Shown in pieces: positions 23,880 to 35,410 of a DNA stretch of 64,000 nucleotides; positions within the stretch are counted from its first letter, which is position 1, and the number at the start of each line of letters is the position of its first letter. The position numbers were made by a program, and so were the translations under genes. Below the pieces are notes generated by a model. The model did no database searches and had not been told where the DNA came from. It saw only the letters and a list, made by a program, of their open reading frames with translations. The DNA is from Benincasa hispida (lineage: Eukaryota; Streptophyta; Magnoliopsida; Cucurbitales; Cucurbitaceae). The stretch lies in contig NC_052359.1 in the NCBI RefSeq assembly GCF_009727055.1, positions 63,001,792 to 63,065,791 on the forward strand. The letters are read 5' to 3'.

Positions 23880-24258
23880 CTGTTTATGATGTATATCTTA
23901 TTTATGTATGATACATAACACCAATGATAACATATTTAACATACCTATATTTGACAGTGATTACAGTTATCAAACAAGAGGAAGAGAAATACCGAACAAC
24001 CCACATCAAGAATAGCAAATTTTATTTCAGTTTAACTAATATACTTTTCATATACATAATGATGATATGTGTAACGGGAAACATCATTCAATAAAGGAGA
24101 GGGAATGAAAGGTATGTAAACTGATAATGAAATTAATTTTGAACTTTTAAGTTACCTAAACTTATTATTTTTTATAGAAAACAAAACAAAAAAGTGCAAC
24201 TAAAGCAAAACAACCAATGGTATGTATTAACATATACGGTAATATATAGTGTATCTAT
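23880..24258 (+). other. Possible 3' exons of the interrupted gene-like fragment
   Basis: Lys-rich pieces bounded by splice-like signals occur here, for example TTTTTATAG before AAAACAAAACAAAAAAG (about 24180) and GTATGT after it (about 24223). These are suggestive only, because A-rich DNA gives Lys codons easily. Confidence 0.25.
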
Positions 24259-24830
24259 TGTTGGGTTTTATGTCATAAAATTCATAGATAATAAAAGTAA
24301 TTAATTGACTGTCATCAATTAAGATTTATCGATGTTATTTCAATAAACGTGATTTATTGTGTTACGTCATCAATAAAGAGTTATCGATGTCGTTTCAATA
24401 AATGTTATTAATTGTGTTATATTTTATTTTGTCTTGATAACCCTAAATCCAATAAACTAATATCTAAGACTGTCTTATGGACTAAACAATATGCGGAGAC
24501 ATATAGGGATTAATGTTCAAGTTACAACTTAAAGGGTCTATAAGATAAGGTTGGGTACCTTATTCTGGTGACACTATGGATACGACTCACTTTGTATTTG
24601 ATGCAAACACAATGATCCAACACGTTCGTGTAGGTGACATGCGAGTGTCGGTATCTTATGCAATGAGTTTGCATAAGATTGAACCACGAAATAGTAACCT
24701 CTAGATGTAACAACGTTGACTAGTTAGGTTTCTATTTTAGTAGGATGATCTAAGCAACTTAGTCTTAATCATGATAGTATTATGAACTCCTGTTCACAAG
24801 GGATTGTCCTTTATTTTGTATGAGTGAGAG
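24259..24830 (+). mobile_element. Copia LTR, left piece
   Basis: It starts TGTTGGGTTTTATG, the start also seen (slightly altered) at 44727. Further on it has the shared landmarks GGTACCTTATTCTGGTGAC and GAACCACGAAATAG. At 24830 it is interrupted by a solo LTR and resumes at 27275 with no missing text apart from the 5-bp duplication. It cuts off the gene-like fragment upstream. Confidence 0.8.
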
Positions 24831-27274
24831 TGTAAGACCCTAACACTAAATCTAAAGTGGGAGGTTAAATAGAGAAGAAAAATCATAAGTAAGGATATTG
24901 GGGCAAAGAGTAGAAAACATTAATACTAAATTATCCAAAAAGGTGACCAAAAGACCAAACACATATGGGAGGCTTAAATATATTGAATGCAAGAGTGCAT
25001 GGAGGATGGAAGGAAGAAGACTTGAAAAATGGCCAAGGGCTTGCATACAACAAACGCAAGGGCATGCGGACACAAGCAGGGCATGCGTTGGAGGCATGCG
25101 TTGAGTGAGCATGTTAGACGCGCAGGCCATGCGTCGAGCATGTATGCCGAGCGCCCTGCCTATGCGTCGAACGGGCAAGTCGGACGCCCATCCTATGCGT
25201 TGAGTGCTGCCGAGTCTGCCGAATAGCCATGCGTCGATGCCTTATGCCAAGCGCACGCCCGTGCGGCGAGACACGCCTATGCGGCCAAGCATGCAAGCAC
25301 CTAGGCAGCACACCCATGCGTTGATGGTCAGCACCGTGCGTCCATGCTTAGTAGGCCGAGCAAGCATACCTAACAAGCCATGCGTCGAGGGTGAGCGGCC
25401 ACCATATGCGTTGGTGATGGCCGACTCATGCAATGGCTAAATGGGACTTTGATGAAGGAAGGGTGAGTTGCTATGCATTAAGGACAAAAGGTAAGGCTAA
25501 TTGATGGAAAAACTCCAAGGAAAGATGCCAATAGTTATACAGCATAAGTCTTAAACAATTTAAGTAGAGAAATATGTTTAAGTATTTAAGTAATTTAGGT
25601 GGCAAAAGGAGGATCATACAAAATTCTAGCAGGAGGTGGACAAAGGAGATTTCATGCAATGGAAGTCTTATCACCCTAAGCAGAAGGTGGGTGAAGGAGA
25701 TTTCATGCAAAAAAGGGAATTTTGGCTGGCAAGTTGAGATGAGAACAACTTAAGGCTAGGCTGGGTAGGCTAAGTGTTGGCAGCTTCAAAGTGAGACAAA
25801 TGGGAGTTGAGTTGTCCTAAGGAGGTGAGTTTGGAATGGCTATAAATAGAGGGGTTGGGCGCGAGGGATTTATTCATACCATCACCAAAAATCTTGTGTT
25901 GAGAGCATATTTAGAGTGCTAGTTTGAGTTATTAGGCTGCCAAATTAATTGAAGATCAAAAGAAACAAAGGTTGCGTTGGTGAGGCATTGAGTCAGCCCG
26001 GATGCACAGCAAGCCCACACCCTGCGCGCACGCCTTGCAGCACAGCGTCCATTCGCACACCTCGCTCGATGCATCCCGCGCACTACCCCAGCGCAGCTGC
26101 CCCCCCTCGTGCGACGCATGCCCAGCGCAACAGCCATTGTGCAACACGTGCCTAATGCATCAGCCCCTTGCGCGGCACAACATGCCCACCGTGGCTACTG
26201 CCAAATGCCCAGCTGCCTACCACGTCCAAATAACCTCTAAAGAGGCTAATTTTAGGATTTTGGCTAAATTGGAGTAGGGTAAGCTGGTATTTTCATTATA
26301 TAATAATATTTTGGCTATTTTGACATTATTTATTGATATAACAAGTATTAATTGGGGAATTTCCATTGATATAGAGGAATTCTCAGGAAAGTATTCTCAA
26401 GGTGATTTTAGTGGAAAAACTTGCTTGCGGTGAGTGTTTACTTAGTTTTATGCATTGATATGTGGATAAATGCATATGTAAGTGCAAGATACATGCTTAT
26501 GATGTTATGTTATTTGCCATGATATTGTTTGTGAAATTTCTATGGAAACTGAGATTATACTCGGACTACATAAGTTAGCATGCTTAATAAAAGGTGCTTG
26601 GCGGGAAAATATAGTCGGCCTCGGTCAACGGGAAATAATAGTCGGTGATGACCGACAGGAAATATAGTCAAGTTACCTAAGCATGACTAGCAGGAAAAGA
26701 ATTGTCGATGTGTACATTGGCGGGAAAAGTGGGTTATAGGAACGTTTCCATAAAAAGTTGTTATGATTGATAGTATGTACATGATATGAACATGCCAAGT
26801 ATAGCATGGAACTGGAGGATGATGATAGAATAAATGTACACATGATCATGCATAAATTATACTCGAATTGTGATTATGTGATTGATTTCCGAAAAATATG
26901 TTTTGCAAAGTGATTATTATTTTAAAAGCACCATTCACTGGGCTTAGTAGCTCATACTCTTCCAAATGTTTTCTTATATCCCCCCTCTCCCCCAGGTGGC
27001 AAAGCAGAGCGTTCAGGAAGGAGTCTACAAACCACTAAAACACCAGGACTTGGTAAATTCTCAGGGCATGGCTCGAATCATGTGATAAAAGAATATAGGA
27101 AATTGAACTATATGTATGAAAGTTAGATAGATTATTGTAAACATGTTAAAGTCTTTAATAGATAAGAGGGGGGAAATGTTAAATTAAAATGTTGTCTTGG
27201 AATACTACTGGTGTATCCTCATGCTCCCTTCCAAGTCTTAGGGGCTAAGGCTAGGGAGGGGGTGTGACAGAGAG
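24826..27274. mobile_element. Solo LTR (24831-27269) with perfect GAGAG target duplication
   Basis: The 2439-bp insert starts TGTAAGACCC and ends GGTGTGACA, with TG...CA ends, and is flanked on both sides by GAGAG (24826-24830 and 27270-27274). The host copia LTR reads on across it. There is no primer binding site, polypurine tract or coding domain inside, so it is a single LTR left after recombination between two LTRs. The TGTAAGACCC/GTGTGACA ends resemble chromovirus-type gypsy LTRs, which is an inference. A middle part (25020-25430) repeats ATGCGT(C/T)GA phrases, and 25985-26200 is GC-rich. Frames in it on both strands are shadows of this composition. Confidence 0.92.
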
Positions 27275-27354
27275 TGACCAATATACCAACTCAATAAGCG
27301 TACCATTTTGGGTACAAGACTGAGTGGAGAGTTGGGAACATAATATTACAAGAT
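27275..27354 (+). mobile_element. Copia LTR, right piece
   Basis: This continues the LTR of 24259-24830: CAACTCAATAAGCGTACC corresponds to CAACTCAACATGCTTACC at 63585-63602. It breaks off at the CACTA-like terminus at 27355. Confidence 0.75.
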
Positions 27355-27770
27355 CACTACAACAAATATCACATTCAATAACTTTTTATACAGAGTCATT
27401 TGATAAAATAGCTATGAAAAGTGGAAGAAAAGTGGGAAATAAAAAATGAAAAAAAAGGCGCGTTTGAAATTTGTATGGAAAAACACATTGGAAATCCCTT
27501 TTGCCCTCTCGATCGACTTTGTCTTTTTGCCCTCGTTTGAAATTCTATTCGATTTTGACTTCTCCTCGCGTAGACTCTCTTCTCGATCGACTTCGACTTC
27601 TCCTCGATCAACTTCGATCGAGTTCTCCTCACTCAGATATCGAGTTCTTCTTACTCAGATATTGAGTTCTCCTCGCTCAGACATCAAATTCTCCTCGCTC
27701 AGACTCTCCTCGATTGACATCGAGTTCTCTTTGCTCAAACTCTCCTCGATTGATAAAGATTGGTATGTTT
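27355..27770. mobile_element. CACTA-like terminus with 24-bp tandem repeats behind it
   Basis: CACTACAACAAATAT at 27355 is a typical CACTA transposon end sitting inside the copia LTR. Behind it, 27600-27760 carries six or so diverged copies of a roughly 24-bp unit around GAGTTCTCCTCGCTCAGA, partly alternating with CTCTCCTCGATTGA. The opposite terminus is not seen before copia gag sequence starts at about 27770, so the element is truncated. The plus frame at 27446-27940 is a product of the tandem repeat and is not called a gene. Confidence 0.5.
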
Positions 27771-27909
27771 GCAACTCGTTGAGGAGAGTTGTAAGGTTAT
27801 ACTTCACTTTGTTAAGAATCACATTGCTAATAAAGTGCAGGAAGCTCTTCGACAAAGAATGCAAGATTATGCTAACCTGGCTGCCCTCATCGATGGTAGA
27901 CCCATTAAC
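27770..27909 (-). pseudogene. Copia gag fragment ending at an adapter junction
   Basis: On the minus strand this reads VNGSTIDEGSQVSIILHSLSK and then FLHFISNVILNK, clearly related to the gag segment at 43680-43790 (VNGTLMDERSQVGFILESLL). The frame is cut at 27910 by a synthetic Tn5 mosaic-end junction, whose translation (VSYTHLDVYKRQ) forms a false N-terminal extension. Gag packages element RNA; only about 46 residues remain. Confidence 0.85.
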
Positions 27910-27947
27910 CTGTCTCTTATACACATCTAGATGTGTATAAGAGACAG
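27910..27947. other. Synthetic mate-pair junction adapter 1
   Basis: The 19-bp Tn5 mosaic end CTGTCTCTTATACACATCT is followed directly by its reverse complement. This is the junction left by transposase-based mate-pair libraries and is not natural plant sequence. Confidence 0.97.
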
Positions 27948-28033
27948 GGACAAACGTCATCGATGGGGTGATCAATTGTCCATTCGCTGGGATGAGACAT
28001 TCTCAACCATTAAGTAGAACCAACACTTGGAAC
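27948..28033. repeat. 86-bp segment duplicated at about 28325-28410, trapped between two adapters
   Basis: The text from GGACAAACG(T/C)CATCGATGGGG to AACCAAC(A/T)CTTGGAAC occurs here and again at about 28325-28410 with two or so differences. Here it is bounded on both sides by adapters, so it is best read as a misplaced read fragment. Confidence 0.9.
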
Positions 28034-28071
28034 CTGTCTCTTATACACATCTAGATGTGTATAAGAGACAG
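28034..28071. other. Synthetic mate-pair junction adapter 2
   Basis: The same 38-bp double mosaic end as at 27910-27947, here 86 bp further on. Confidence 0.97.
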
Positions 28072-29765
28072 GTATAAGAACAAGCCTTCGTGAGAGCGAA
28101 CATGAGATCCTCGATGATCATGATCGTCGTGATCATATGTTTCCATGTTGCGTAATTATCGCCAATAAGTTTTTCGGCGCTTAACAATGATAACGTAGTT
28201 GTTGCCACTTTGTAAATGTTGCTGAAAATAAGGTTTTGCTAAACCACTTTTAAACCAATCAGTAAAACAGTTTCAAGTACCCTAAGTTATAGACTTATAT
28301 TTTGCAATGATGCCCCAGTGAGACAGGACAAACGCCATCGATGGGGTGATCAATTGTCCATTCGCTGGGATGAGACATTCTCAACCATTAAGTAGAACCA
28401 ACTCTTGGAACTGAACCTAACAGCCACCATTTTTTGGTCCAGGATCGTTAACTTTTAACTATTCTGCGTAAGTGTAACCCCTCGCTTTCGGTGCTAGAGT
28501 CCCGCCCTAATGCGTTTACCGTAGGGAAAAGACAGATTTGTTAAAGAGACTAAGTAACCTTATCCTCTTACAGGAGATCAAATATAGAAACGCGCAAAAC
28601 TGCCATCCTTGAAGGGACACTCTCAGGGTGCCTCGAGACAATTCGCAGTAACATTATTCAACCTAACGAGGGAGACCGAGGGATATGCTGTAAAACTTCC
28701 CGCTCCCACTTACTATGAACATTCTCTCCACCCACCTTGATATTGACCTACCCAAACACCATCCGTTGGGGGGACACGCCAAAGGAGCCGCGAGGTCCAG
28801 GGTAGATCTCATTGTGTGGACTATTTAGGAGAAACATGAAAGGTTTAAGTGAAACATCTGATTCCCCAAGTACCTCCCACTGAATGTTCTGCCTAGGGAT
28901 TCATTAACCTAGACAATCCGGCTACTGATTTTAGTCTAAGTCATCTTTTTAAACTCTGCTCATAAACAATGTTTATCTATGAAATATGAACAAGTTCAAG
29001 TAGTCACATTTAAACACTTTAATGGACCGTCCTCAACTTGCATGCATACATCAAATCTATCTAATTCACCTTTCCAGGTAAGTTCCCAGGTAGGGGTGTT
29101 ACATTTCCGTCAACTTAGATACCCCAGCCTAGACAAAACCTGTCGTAGACAAAAGGTCCCTTATAGATAGATTTGTTACACTTTAACCTTTTATTAGCCA
29201 ATTTAATCATATCTGATTAAAATATTAAAGTTTTAGGGTTACTAATTGTATTAGAACTGTGATCTTAGGTCTAGGTGATCTAAGTTTTAAACACTTGAAA
29301 ACCATAAATTAAACCTAAGTGAGCATGCATGTCTTTCTTATTTCTTTTAGTTCTATTTTCTCTTGAAATTTTAAAAAGAAACAACTAAAACCATTGCGCA
29401 CAACGAGACATTTATAACATTTATAAATTAACCTATGTGTCATGCTTCATGCAATGTCCGATCATTACTATATATAACTTTTATATATAACGTATAACAA
29501 TCTAGCAAGCATGCTATCATTCACCCTTATACTATAACATTTATAATATAAAGATGATGCATGTCAATGCTTTTTATGCATGCATAAATATAACTCTTAT
29601 ATTATATGATGCATGAGCATGCTCTATGAAACCAGCCTCACACGGTGTCCTCCATCTCTGGGGCAGTGGACACCAGGCCTTCGACCGAAGCCTAAGGCCT
29701 AACTCCCAACTTGGAAACAGGCAGGCCAGAAAACTTCTTGAGAAGACCCTATCATCTGGACTGAA
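28072..29765 (-). mobile_element. Copia 5' internal leader (between primer site and gag)
   Basis: Minus-strand sequence between the primer binding site (29766-29781) and the gag fragment. It resembles the plus-strand leader before gag at 41880-43290: for example TTCATAGTAAGTGGG is shared (minus strand near 28710, plus strand near 42865). No conserved frame is present. Such long noncoding leaders are not unusual in plant copia elements. The stretch next to the adapters (28072-28330) may be misjoined. Confidence 0.6.
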
Positions 29766-29781
29766 CCTGGCTCTAATACCA
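29766..29781 (-). other. Copia primer binding site (initiator tRNA-Met type)
   Basis: Minus strand reads TGGTATTAGAGCCAGG, one change from the usual TGGTATCAGAGC, complementary to the 3' end of plant initiator tRNA-Met. It lies one base inside an LTR end (CCTTCCA). Confidence 0.85.
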
Positions 29782-29782
29782 A

Positions 29783-29984
29783 TGGAAGGATTTCATATCG
29801 ATGAGTTCCATGAGATCTTTCGGATCGCTCTGATCTCACCGTGACCGAAATATAACATTATACATTCAACACATACAGTTATGCAAATAAACTCTAATTA
29901 ACGGCATGCTATGAACAGCAAAATCATAAGGGAAAGAGTTCCATACCAGTTGAAGACTATCTTCAAAACTTGTCCCAGATGGTC
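29783..29984 (-). mobile_element. Copia 5' LTR, 3'-terminal piece
   Basis: Read on the minus strand it ends GAAATCCTTCCA just before the primer binding site, similar to the ends GAATTCCTTCA (31774) and GATTTCTTCA (46520). Only about 200 bp remain before a plus-strand LTR begins at 29985. Confidence 0.65.
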
Positions 29985-31774
29985 TGATCCTGATTATTCG
30001 TGTAGTGGACATGCGATCGGGGGCATCCTATACAAAGAGTTTGTATAAGACTTGACTTCAAAGTGTTAATGTCTTGTTATATAACTCCGTTCATGACTGA
30101 GATTTCACTTCATTAGGATGACTATAGATAACACGACCTCAATCCTGAGTGAGTTGGCAAGTCATGCCATTGAGGGCGGTTCTTTGATTTACATGGGTGC
30201 AAGTGGACAGAGCACCAACTCAAACCTACCATTTTGGGGATTCGTTTGATTTGGGAGCTGGGAACTCAGCTTTACAAGATGGAGTTCACTTCTTCCCCAA
30301 AGTAGGGGTAAGTAGATAGATTGCTCTCTTAAGGGCTAATCCCGGGGTTTGAACGATGTGGCACCACGCACCTTCTCATGGCCCAAGAGGTGTTCACATA
30401 TAGTAGGACTATGTTGTATTATTCATTTCAGGGATCAGTGGTACTTAAGGATGAAGATGTAATTACAGGAAAAAAATGGTAAATTAGCCTACTGTAATTA
30501 CGAGCATCTGTGAAGGGTCATTGTACTGATGATTGGTTATATCCAATGGACATATAAATATATCTATGACAAGAAGAGTTCAACTGTCGGTCTTTATTGG
30601 AATGTCTGACAGTTAACGGATGATGGATATGGTGACTAAAGAATTTAGTTAGCTATTCACGTACTGTTGGAGCTTTGAGCCATAGGTTCATAAGGTCCCC
30701 TTGATAGCTTGGATACAAGTTGAGAATTAGTTTTTGGGTCCGTTTGAAATGTTCAAATTGACAAGAGGGAGTTTGATTATATATGATATAATTGAACGAG
30801 TTAATTAAATATGATATAATTAACTTTATGTATGAGATACAATAATTTGGAGGAAATTGGATATAAATATGATTTATATCTAGTACAGGAAAATATTATA
30901 ATTAATATATGATATTAATTTATATGTTATGAATATGATGAGATCACATTCATTGTACGGTTATAAAGGAAATGGGACAGGGTCTCTTCTGTTCTAAATA
31001 ATGGATGAGTGTATTGAAAGTCACTTTGAGATGCATAAATAGCTGACGTTGTGTTGAGCATGGAGGCGCGGACATTGTGTTAAAGAGGGTGTCATTGCTT
31101 AGAAAATCAGTGCCTATACGATAGTGCTTGCACGATCAGGTACATATATGATATTTCTACTCGATCGCTTACTGATTACACCTTCGCGTGCTATTAACTA
31201 AACAATATTTTACCTTTTTTTAAGCGATTGTTTACCTCCTGATATTTACTAAACGATCGTATAGACGATCACTTAGTTTTTCCTACACGATCGCTCACCC
31301 TTTTCCTAACGATTGTTTAGTCGATCACTTACACTTTCCTACACGATCGTTTAGACGATCGCTTAGTTTTTCCTACATGATCGTATACTTCACCTAAATG
31401 ATCAAGCATCTTGTCTATGCGATAGACGATTTCATCTCTTAGTTCCTTGATCATTGTGTACGGTCTCTCTTTCTCCTTCCCTTTACCAAATCCGAACAAA
31501 GTCCACACTTTGGATTCTCACTCCAAGAATACCAAGGGCTCTGAGTGGTGGTGTCATCTTCGTTTCCTTCTGTCCGAGTGGTAATTGTTCAAGGTAGACG
31601 GTTGGGTTTTAGACTCGCTGTGAAGAAGAAATCTTCGTATGGTATGATCTATTGATCTCTTTAGCATTATGAATGCATATTAGTATGTTTTGAATGTATA
31701 TGTGTTAATTATGTCACAATAAATTAGAAAGATCCGCTTCCGGTCGTAGGTACTCTTGAATAAGAATTCCTTCA
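29985..31774 (+). mobile_element. Copia LTR, 5'-truncated
   Basis: It carries the landmarks of the full LTRs at 44727-46520 and (minus) 48237-50332: GATCCTGATTATTCGTG, CTATACAAAGAGTTTG, GGGAGCTGGGAAC, AGGGTCATTGTACTG-type and TTCATAAGGTCCCC blocks, and the LTR end TTCCTTCA at 31774. The first 250 bp or so of the LTR are missing at the left. A CGATCG-rich patch sits at 31100-31440. Confidence 0.8.
31100..31440 (+). repeat. CGATCG-rich degenerate repeat inside copia LTR
   Basis: Phrases such as ACGATCGTTTAG, ACGATCGCTTAG and ACGATCGCTCACC recur every 15-30 nt, separated by TTTTCCTAC. The same vocabulary appears in the LTR at 48430-48890 and, much expanded, at 40980-41700. Confidence 0.75.
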
Positions 31775-34700
31775 GTGTATAATATAATCAAAATACAAAG
31801 TACATAAATAATAAACTAGGGCATAACACGCGCCCAATACAATATCTCCCACTTTCCCTAATCCATACGTGGCCTGTTTCATAGACCATACTATCTGCGT
31901 GACAATCACATCCCCTCGATGCACAATCTCTCGGATGAGATGATACTTCTAATGTATATGCTTTCCATGCTTATGACTCATAGGTTCTCGGGATTTAGCC
32001 ACAACACCACTACTATCACAATAAAGTGTGATGGGCTTTGAAATGTCTAGAACAACTACCAGATTAGTCAAGAATTTCCTGAGCTAAACGACTTCATTAG
32101 TAGCTTCACAAGTCACTACATACTTAGCCTTCATGGTGGAGTCAGCGATGCACCCTTGCTTGGTGCTTCGCCATACTATTGCCTCTTCGTTAAGAGTGAA
32201 CACTGATCCTGATATGGATTTCCTAGAATCCTTATCAATCTGAAAATCAGAGTTCACGTATTCCTTAAGGATTAAAACCTTATAACCATACACAAGCATG
32301 TAGTCCCTCGTTGTCCGTAGATACTTGAGGATGTTTTTAGCGGATGTCCAGTGATCTAATCTGGAATTAGATTGATATCTACTGACTATCTTCACTGCAT
32401 AGTAGATGTCAGGTTTAGTGCATAACATCGCATACATCAAGCTGCCCACAGCTGATTCATAGGGGATCCGTCTAAATTCCTCAACCTCTTAAGATGTCTT
32501 AGGACATTGTTCCTTAGACAATGTAACTCCGTGCCTAAAAGGAAATAAACCCATGTTGGAGTTCTGCATCGAATATTTGACAAGCATCTTGTCAATATAC
32601 GATGCCTGAGACAGTGCTAGCATTTTGTTCTTTCGATCTCTAAAGATCTGAATACCCAAAACGAACTGAGCCTCTCCCAAATATTTCATTTGGAATTGGG
32701 TCGCTAGGCAGTTCTTAACTGTAGTCAGTAAATTTACATCATTCCCAATGAGTAGAATATCATCTACATATAACACTAGAAAAACTACTGAACTATTGAT
32801 GATATTCTTGTATACACAAGGCTCATCAACATTTTGATCGAAGCCATGAGATTTGATCGCAGTATCAAACCTTATGTTCCAAGATCGAAAAGCTTGTTTA
32901 AGTCCATAAATGGACCGATTAAGCTTGCAAACCTTTTGCTCTTGACCTTGGGTTGTGAATTCCTCGAGTTGCACCATATAAATGGTCTCCTCAAGATTGT
33001 CATTCAGAAAAGCAGTCTTGACAGCATTTGCCAAATCTCATAGTCATAATATGAGGTAATGGATAAGAAGATCCGAATAGACTTAAGCATGACAACAGGC
33101 GAGAAAGTCTCTTCATAGTCAACTCCCTCAACCTGGATATAATCTTTTGCCACTAGTCTAGCCTTGAAGGTTTGCACCTTCCAATTAGCACCCCGTTTTC
33201 TCTTGTAGATCCATTTACAACTTATAGATTTAACCCCATCAGGTTGATCTACAAGATCCCATACAAAATTGAAGTACATAGACTTCATTTTGAGATCCAT
33301 CGCTTTGATCCATTCATCTCTATCAACATCCTCCATTGCTTTCTTGTAAGACAACGGATCCTCAACTTTGCCATCAGTTACCATAGCCAGGATTTTTGTT
33401 AAACCCATATAGAAAATAGGTGGGTTCGCAACCCTCCCACTACATCGAGGTTCCCTCAACATTTGAGGTGGATTTAACATACTAGATGAACCTACTTCAA
33501 CAACTCTTATTGAGGTACTAGGTTCTTCAACAACTCTTGTTGAAGATTTAGTAGTTTCTTTGGAAATCTCATTCAACACAATCTTACTTCTGGGTCTGTG
33601 CTCCCTTATGTGGTATTCTTCAAGGAAAGTAACATTTTTCGATACAAATACTTTATTTTCTTTAGGATCAAAGAAGTAACCATCTCTCGTTCCTTTGGGG
33701 TAGCCTGCAAATAGGCATAACCTTGAACGTAGTTCCAATTTCTTAGGATTAGACTCAAGCACCTGTGCTGGGCAAACCCAAATTTTGAAATGACGTAAAC
33801 TAGCTTTACAACCATTCCATAACTCCAAAGGTGTTCTAGCAACACTCTTGGATGGATGTAATTCAGGATGTACGATGCAGTCTCTACTGCATAACCCCAA
33901 AACGAGTTAGGTAAGCAAGCATAACTCATCATAGATCGAATCATGTCCAACAGGGTTCGATATCTCCTTTTTGATACACCATTTATTTGAGGTGTACCAG
34001 GTGCTGAGAGATGGGATACAATTCCATGATCTATCATATAGTTATGGAATGTTAACTCCATAAACTCTCCACCTCGATCAGATCGAAATGTTTTAATCGT
34101 CCTATTTAATGCATTTTCAACTTCAGCCTTGAATTCTCTGAACTTTTCAAAATATTCAGACTTATGTTGCATTAAATAAACGTACCCATATCTTAAATAA
34201 TTATCAAAAGAGTGATGAAATATTCATAACCTTCCCTAGCTTTTACATTCATCGGACCATAGAGGTCTGAATGTACTAGCTCTAGAGATTCTTTGGCCCT
34301 GTGACCAATTCCAGTAAAAGGTCTCTTAGTCATCTTGCCTTCAAGGTATGACTCACACAGGTAAATAATTTTCTTTTAACTCGCTTAGAAGTCCATTCTT
34401 CACCAACCTCTTAATCCTATTGAGATGTATGTGTCCTAGTCTTAGGTGTCAAAGTTGGACATTTTCCTTAGGAGAAATTCTAAGTCTTTTATGTTGAGTT
34501 ACAACAGTTTTAAACTTTTCTGTGTTATGGAGGGCATTTGTTGCTAACGGTCTTAGCACATACAAATTATTTTCCAGTTTTGCAGAACAAATATCAACAT
34601 CGTTCTTAGAAATAAACACTTTATTAAAAGAAAAGTTGATATTATAACATTATTCTAACAAACACTTTACAGAAACTAAGTTCCTGTTTAAATCAAGAAC

Positions 34701-35077
34701 TACAAATACATCTTTTATAACAAGAAATATGTTCTATAAAGTCAACCGGAGACCTCCCACTACCACAACCGAGACGACGTACCCGGTTCCAACTCGCATT
34801 TTCATCTGACCATCATCTAATTGCCACCAAGAACTAATTCTGTGAAATGAAGAATAAACATGGTTAGTGGCTCTAGAGTCAATAAACTAGGCAGAATCAT
34901 CATTCTCCACTAAACAGGTTTCCAATACAAGCAAATCATATTTACCTTGTTTGCCTTCTTTTTTTTTGCCAAATATTTGGGGCAGTTCCTCTTTTAATGC
35001 CCATCTTGGTTACAGTGGAAACATTTTCCTTTGCCAGCCTTAAAGGGTAGACGGGTTGTCTACCCCTATTTGCAGTT
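31775..35077 (-). pseudogene. Ty1/copia gag-pol, mostly complete but broken
   Basis: Reading the minus strand from 35077: a CCHC zinc knuckle (CFHCNQDGHLKRNC) and a protease remnant (about 34740-35050), then integrase core (34172-33900) with FRSDRGGEF but NGVSKRRYRTLL, where the catalytic Glu is Lys. Next come the linker and RT start (33900-33004: CKWIYKRKRG, ARLVAKDYIQVEG), RT (33034-32489) with NRSIYGLKQA and YVDD at 32759-32770, and RNase H (32449-32084) with ADSTMKAKYV, where Glu residues are Lys. A frameshift splits RT near 33030. A polypurine-like AAAGTGGGAGA (minus strand, about 31844-31855) lies at the end. The element is inactive. Confidence 0.92.
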
Positions 35078-35410
35078 GTTATAAAGTGGTACAATGCTCT
35101 GATCCTGATCATTATGTGGAGACATGTGAGCAGGGGTATCCTATACAAAAAGTTTGTATAAGACTAGACCACGAAATGCATAGTTTCTCTTTATAATACC
35201 GTTGCTAGAAGAGTTTTACATTTCACCAGGATGAACATAGGTGATTTGACCTGAATCTTGATAGAGTTGTGAATTCTTGCCTATGAGGGCGGTTCTTTGA
35301 TTTGTATGGGTAAAAATGGGTAGATTTGACAACTCAATAAGCCTACCATTTTGAGGATTCATCTGATTGAGGAGCTGGGAACATAGCTACACAAGAAGGA
35401 ATTTACTTCT
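35078..35410 (+). mobile_element. Copia LTR fragment
   Basis: It carries ATCCTGATCATTATGTGGAG, CTATACAAAAAGTTTG, GACCACGAAATG and GGGAGCTGG-like (GGAGCTGGGAAC) landmarks in LTR order. It begins inside the LTR body and stops before the middle, and lies between the copia pol above and the Athila-like element below, both on the minus strand. Confidence 0.7.

Noticed and set aside
24852..26277. Overlapping frames on both strands rich in Arg, Ala, His and Cys
   Set aside because: They lie inside the solo LTR and reflect its ATGCGTCGA-type repeats and GC-rich patch.
27446..27940. 164-codon plus frame rich in Ser and Leu
   Set aside because: It is the translation of a 24-bp tandem repeat followed by antisense gag and the adapter.
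27655..27975. Apparent 106-residue minus-strand protein containing VSYTHLDVYKRQ
   Set aside because: The peptide is the translation of the synthetic double mosaic end. Only the gag part up to 27909 is natural.
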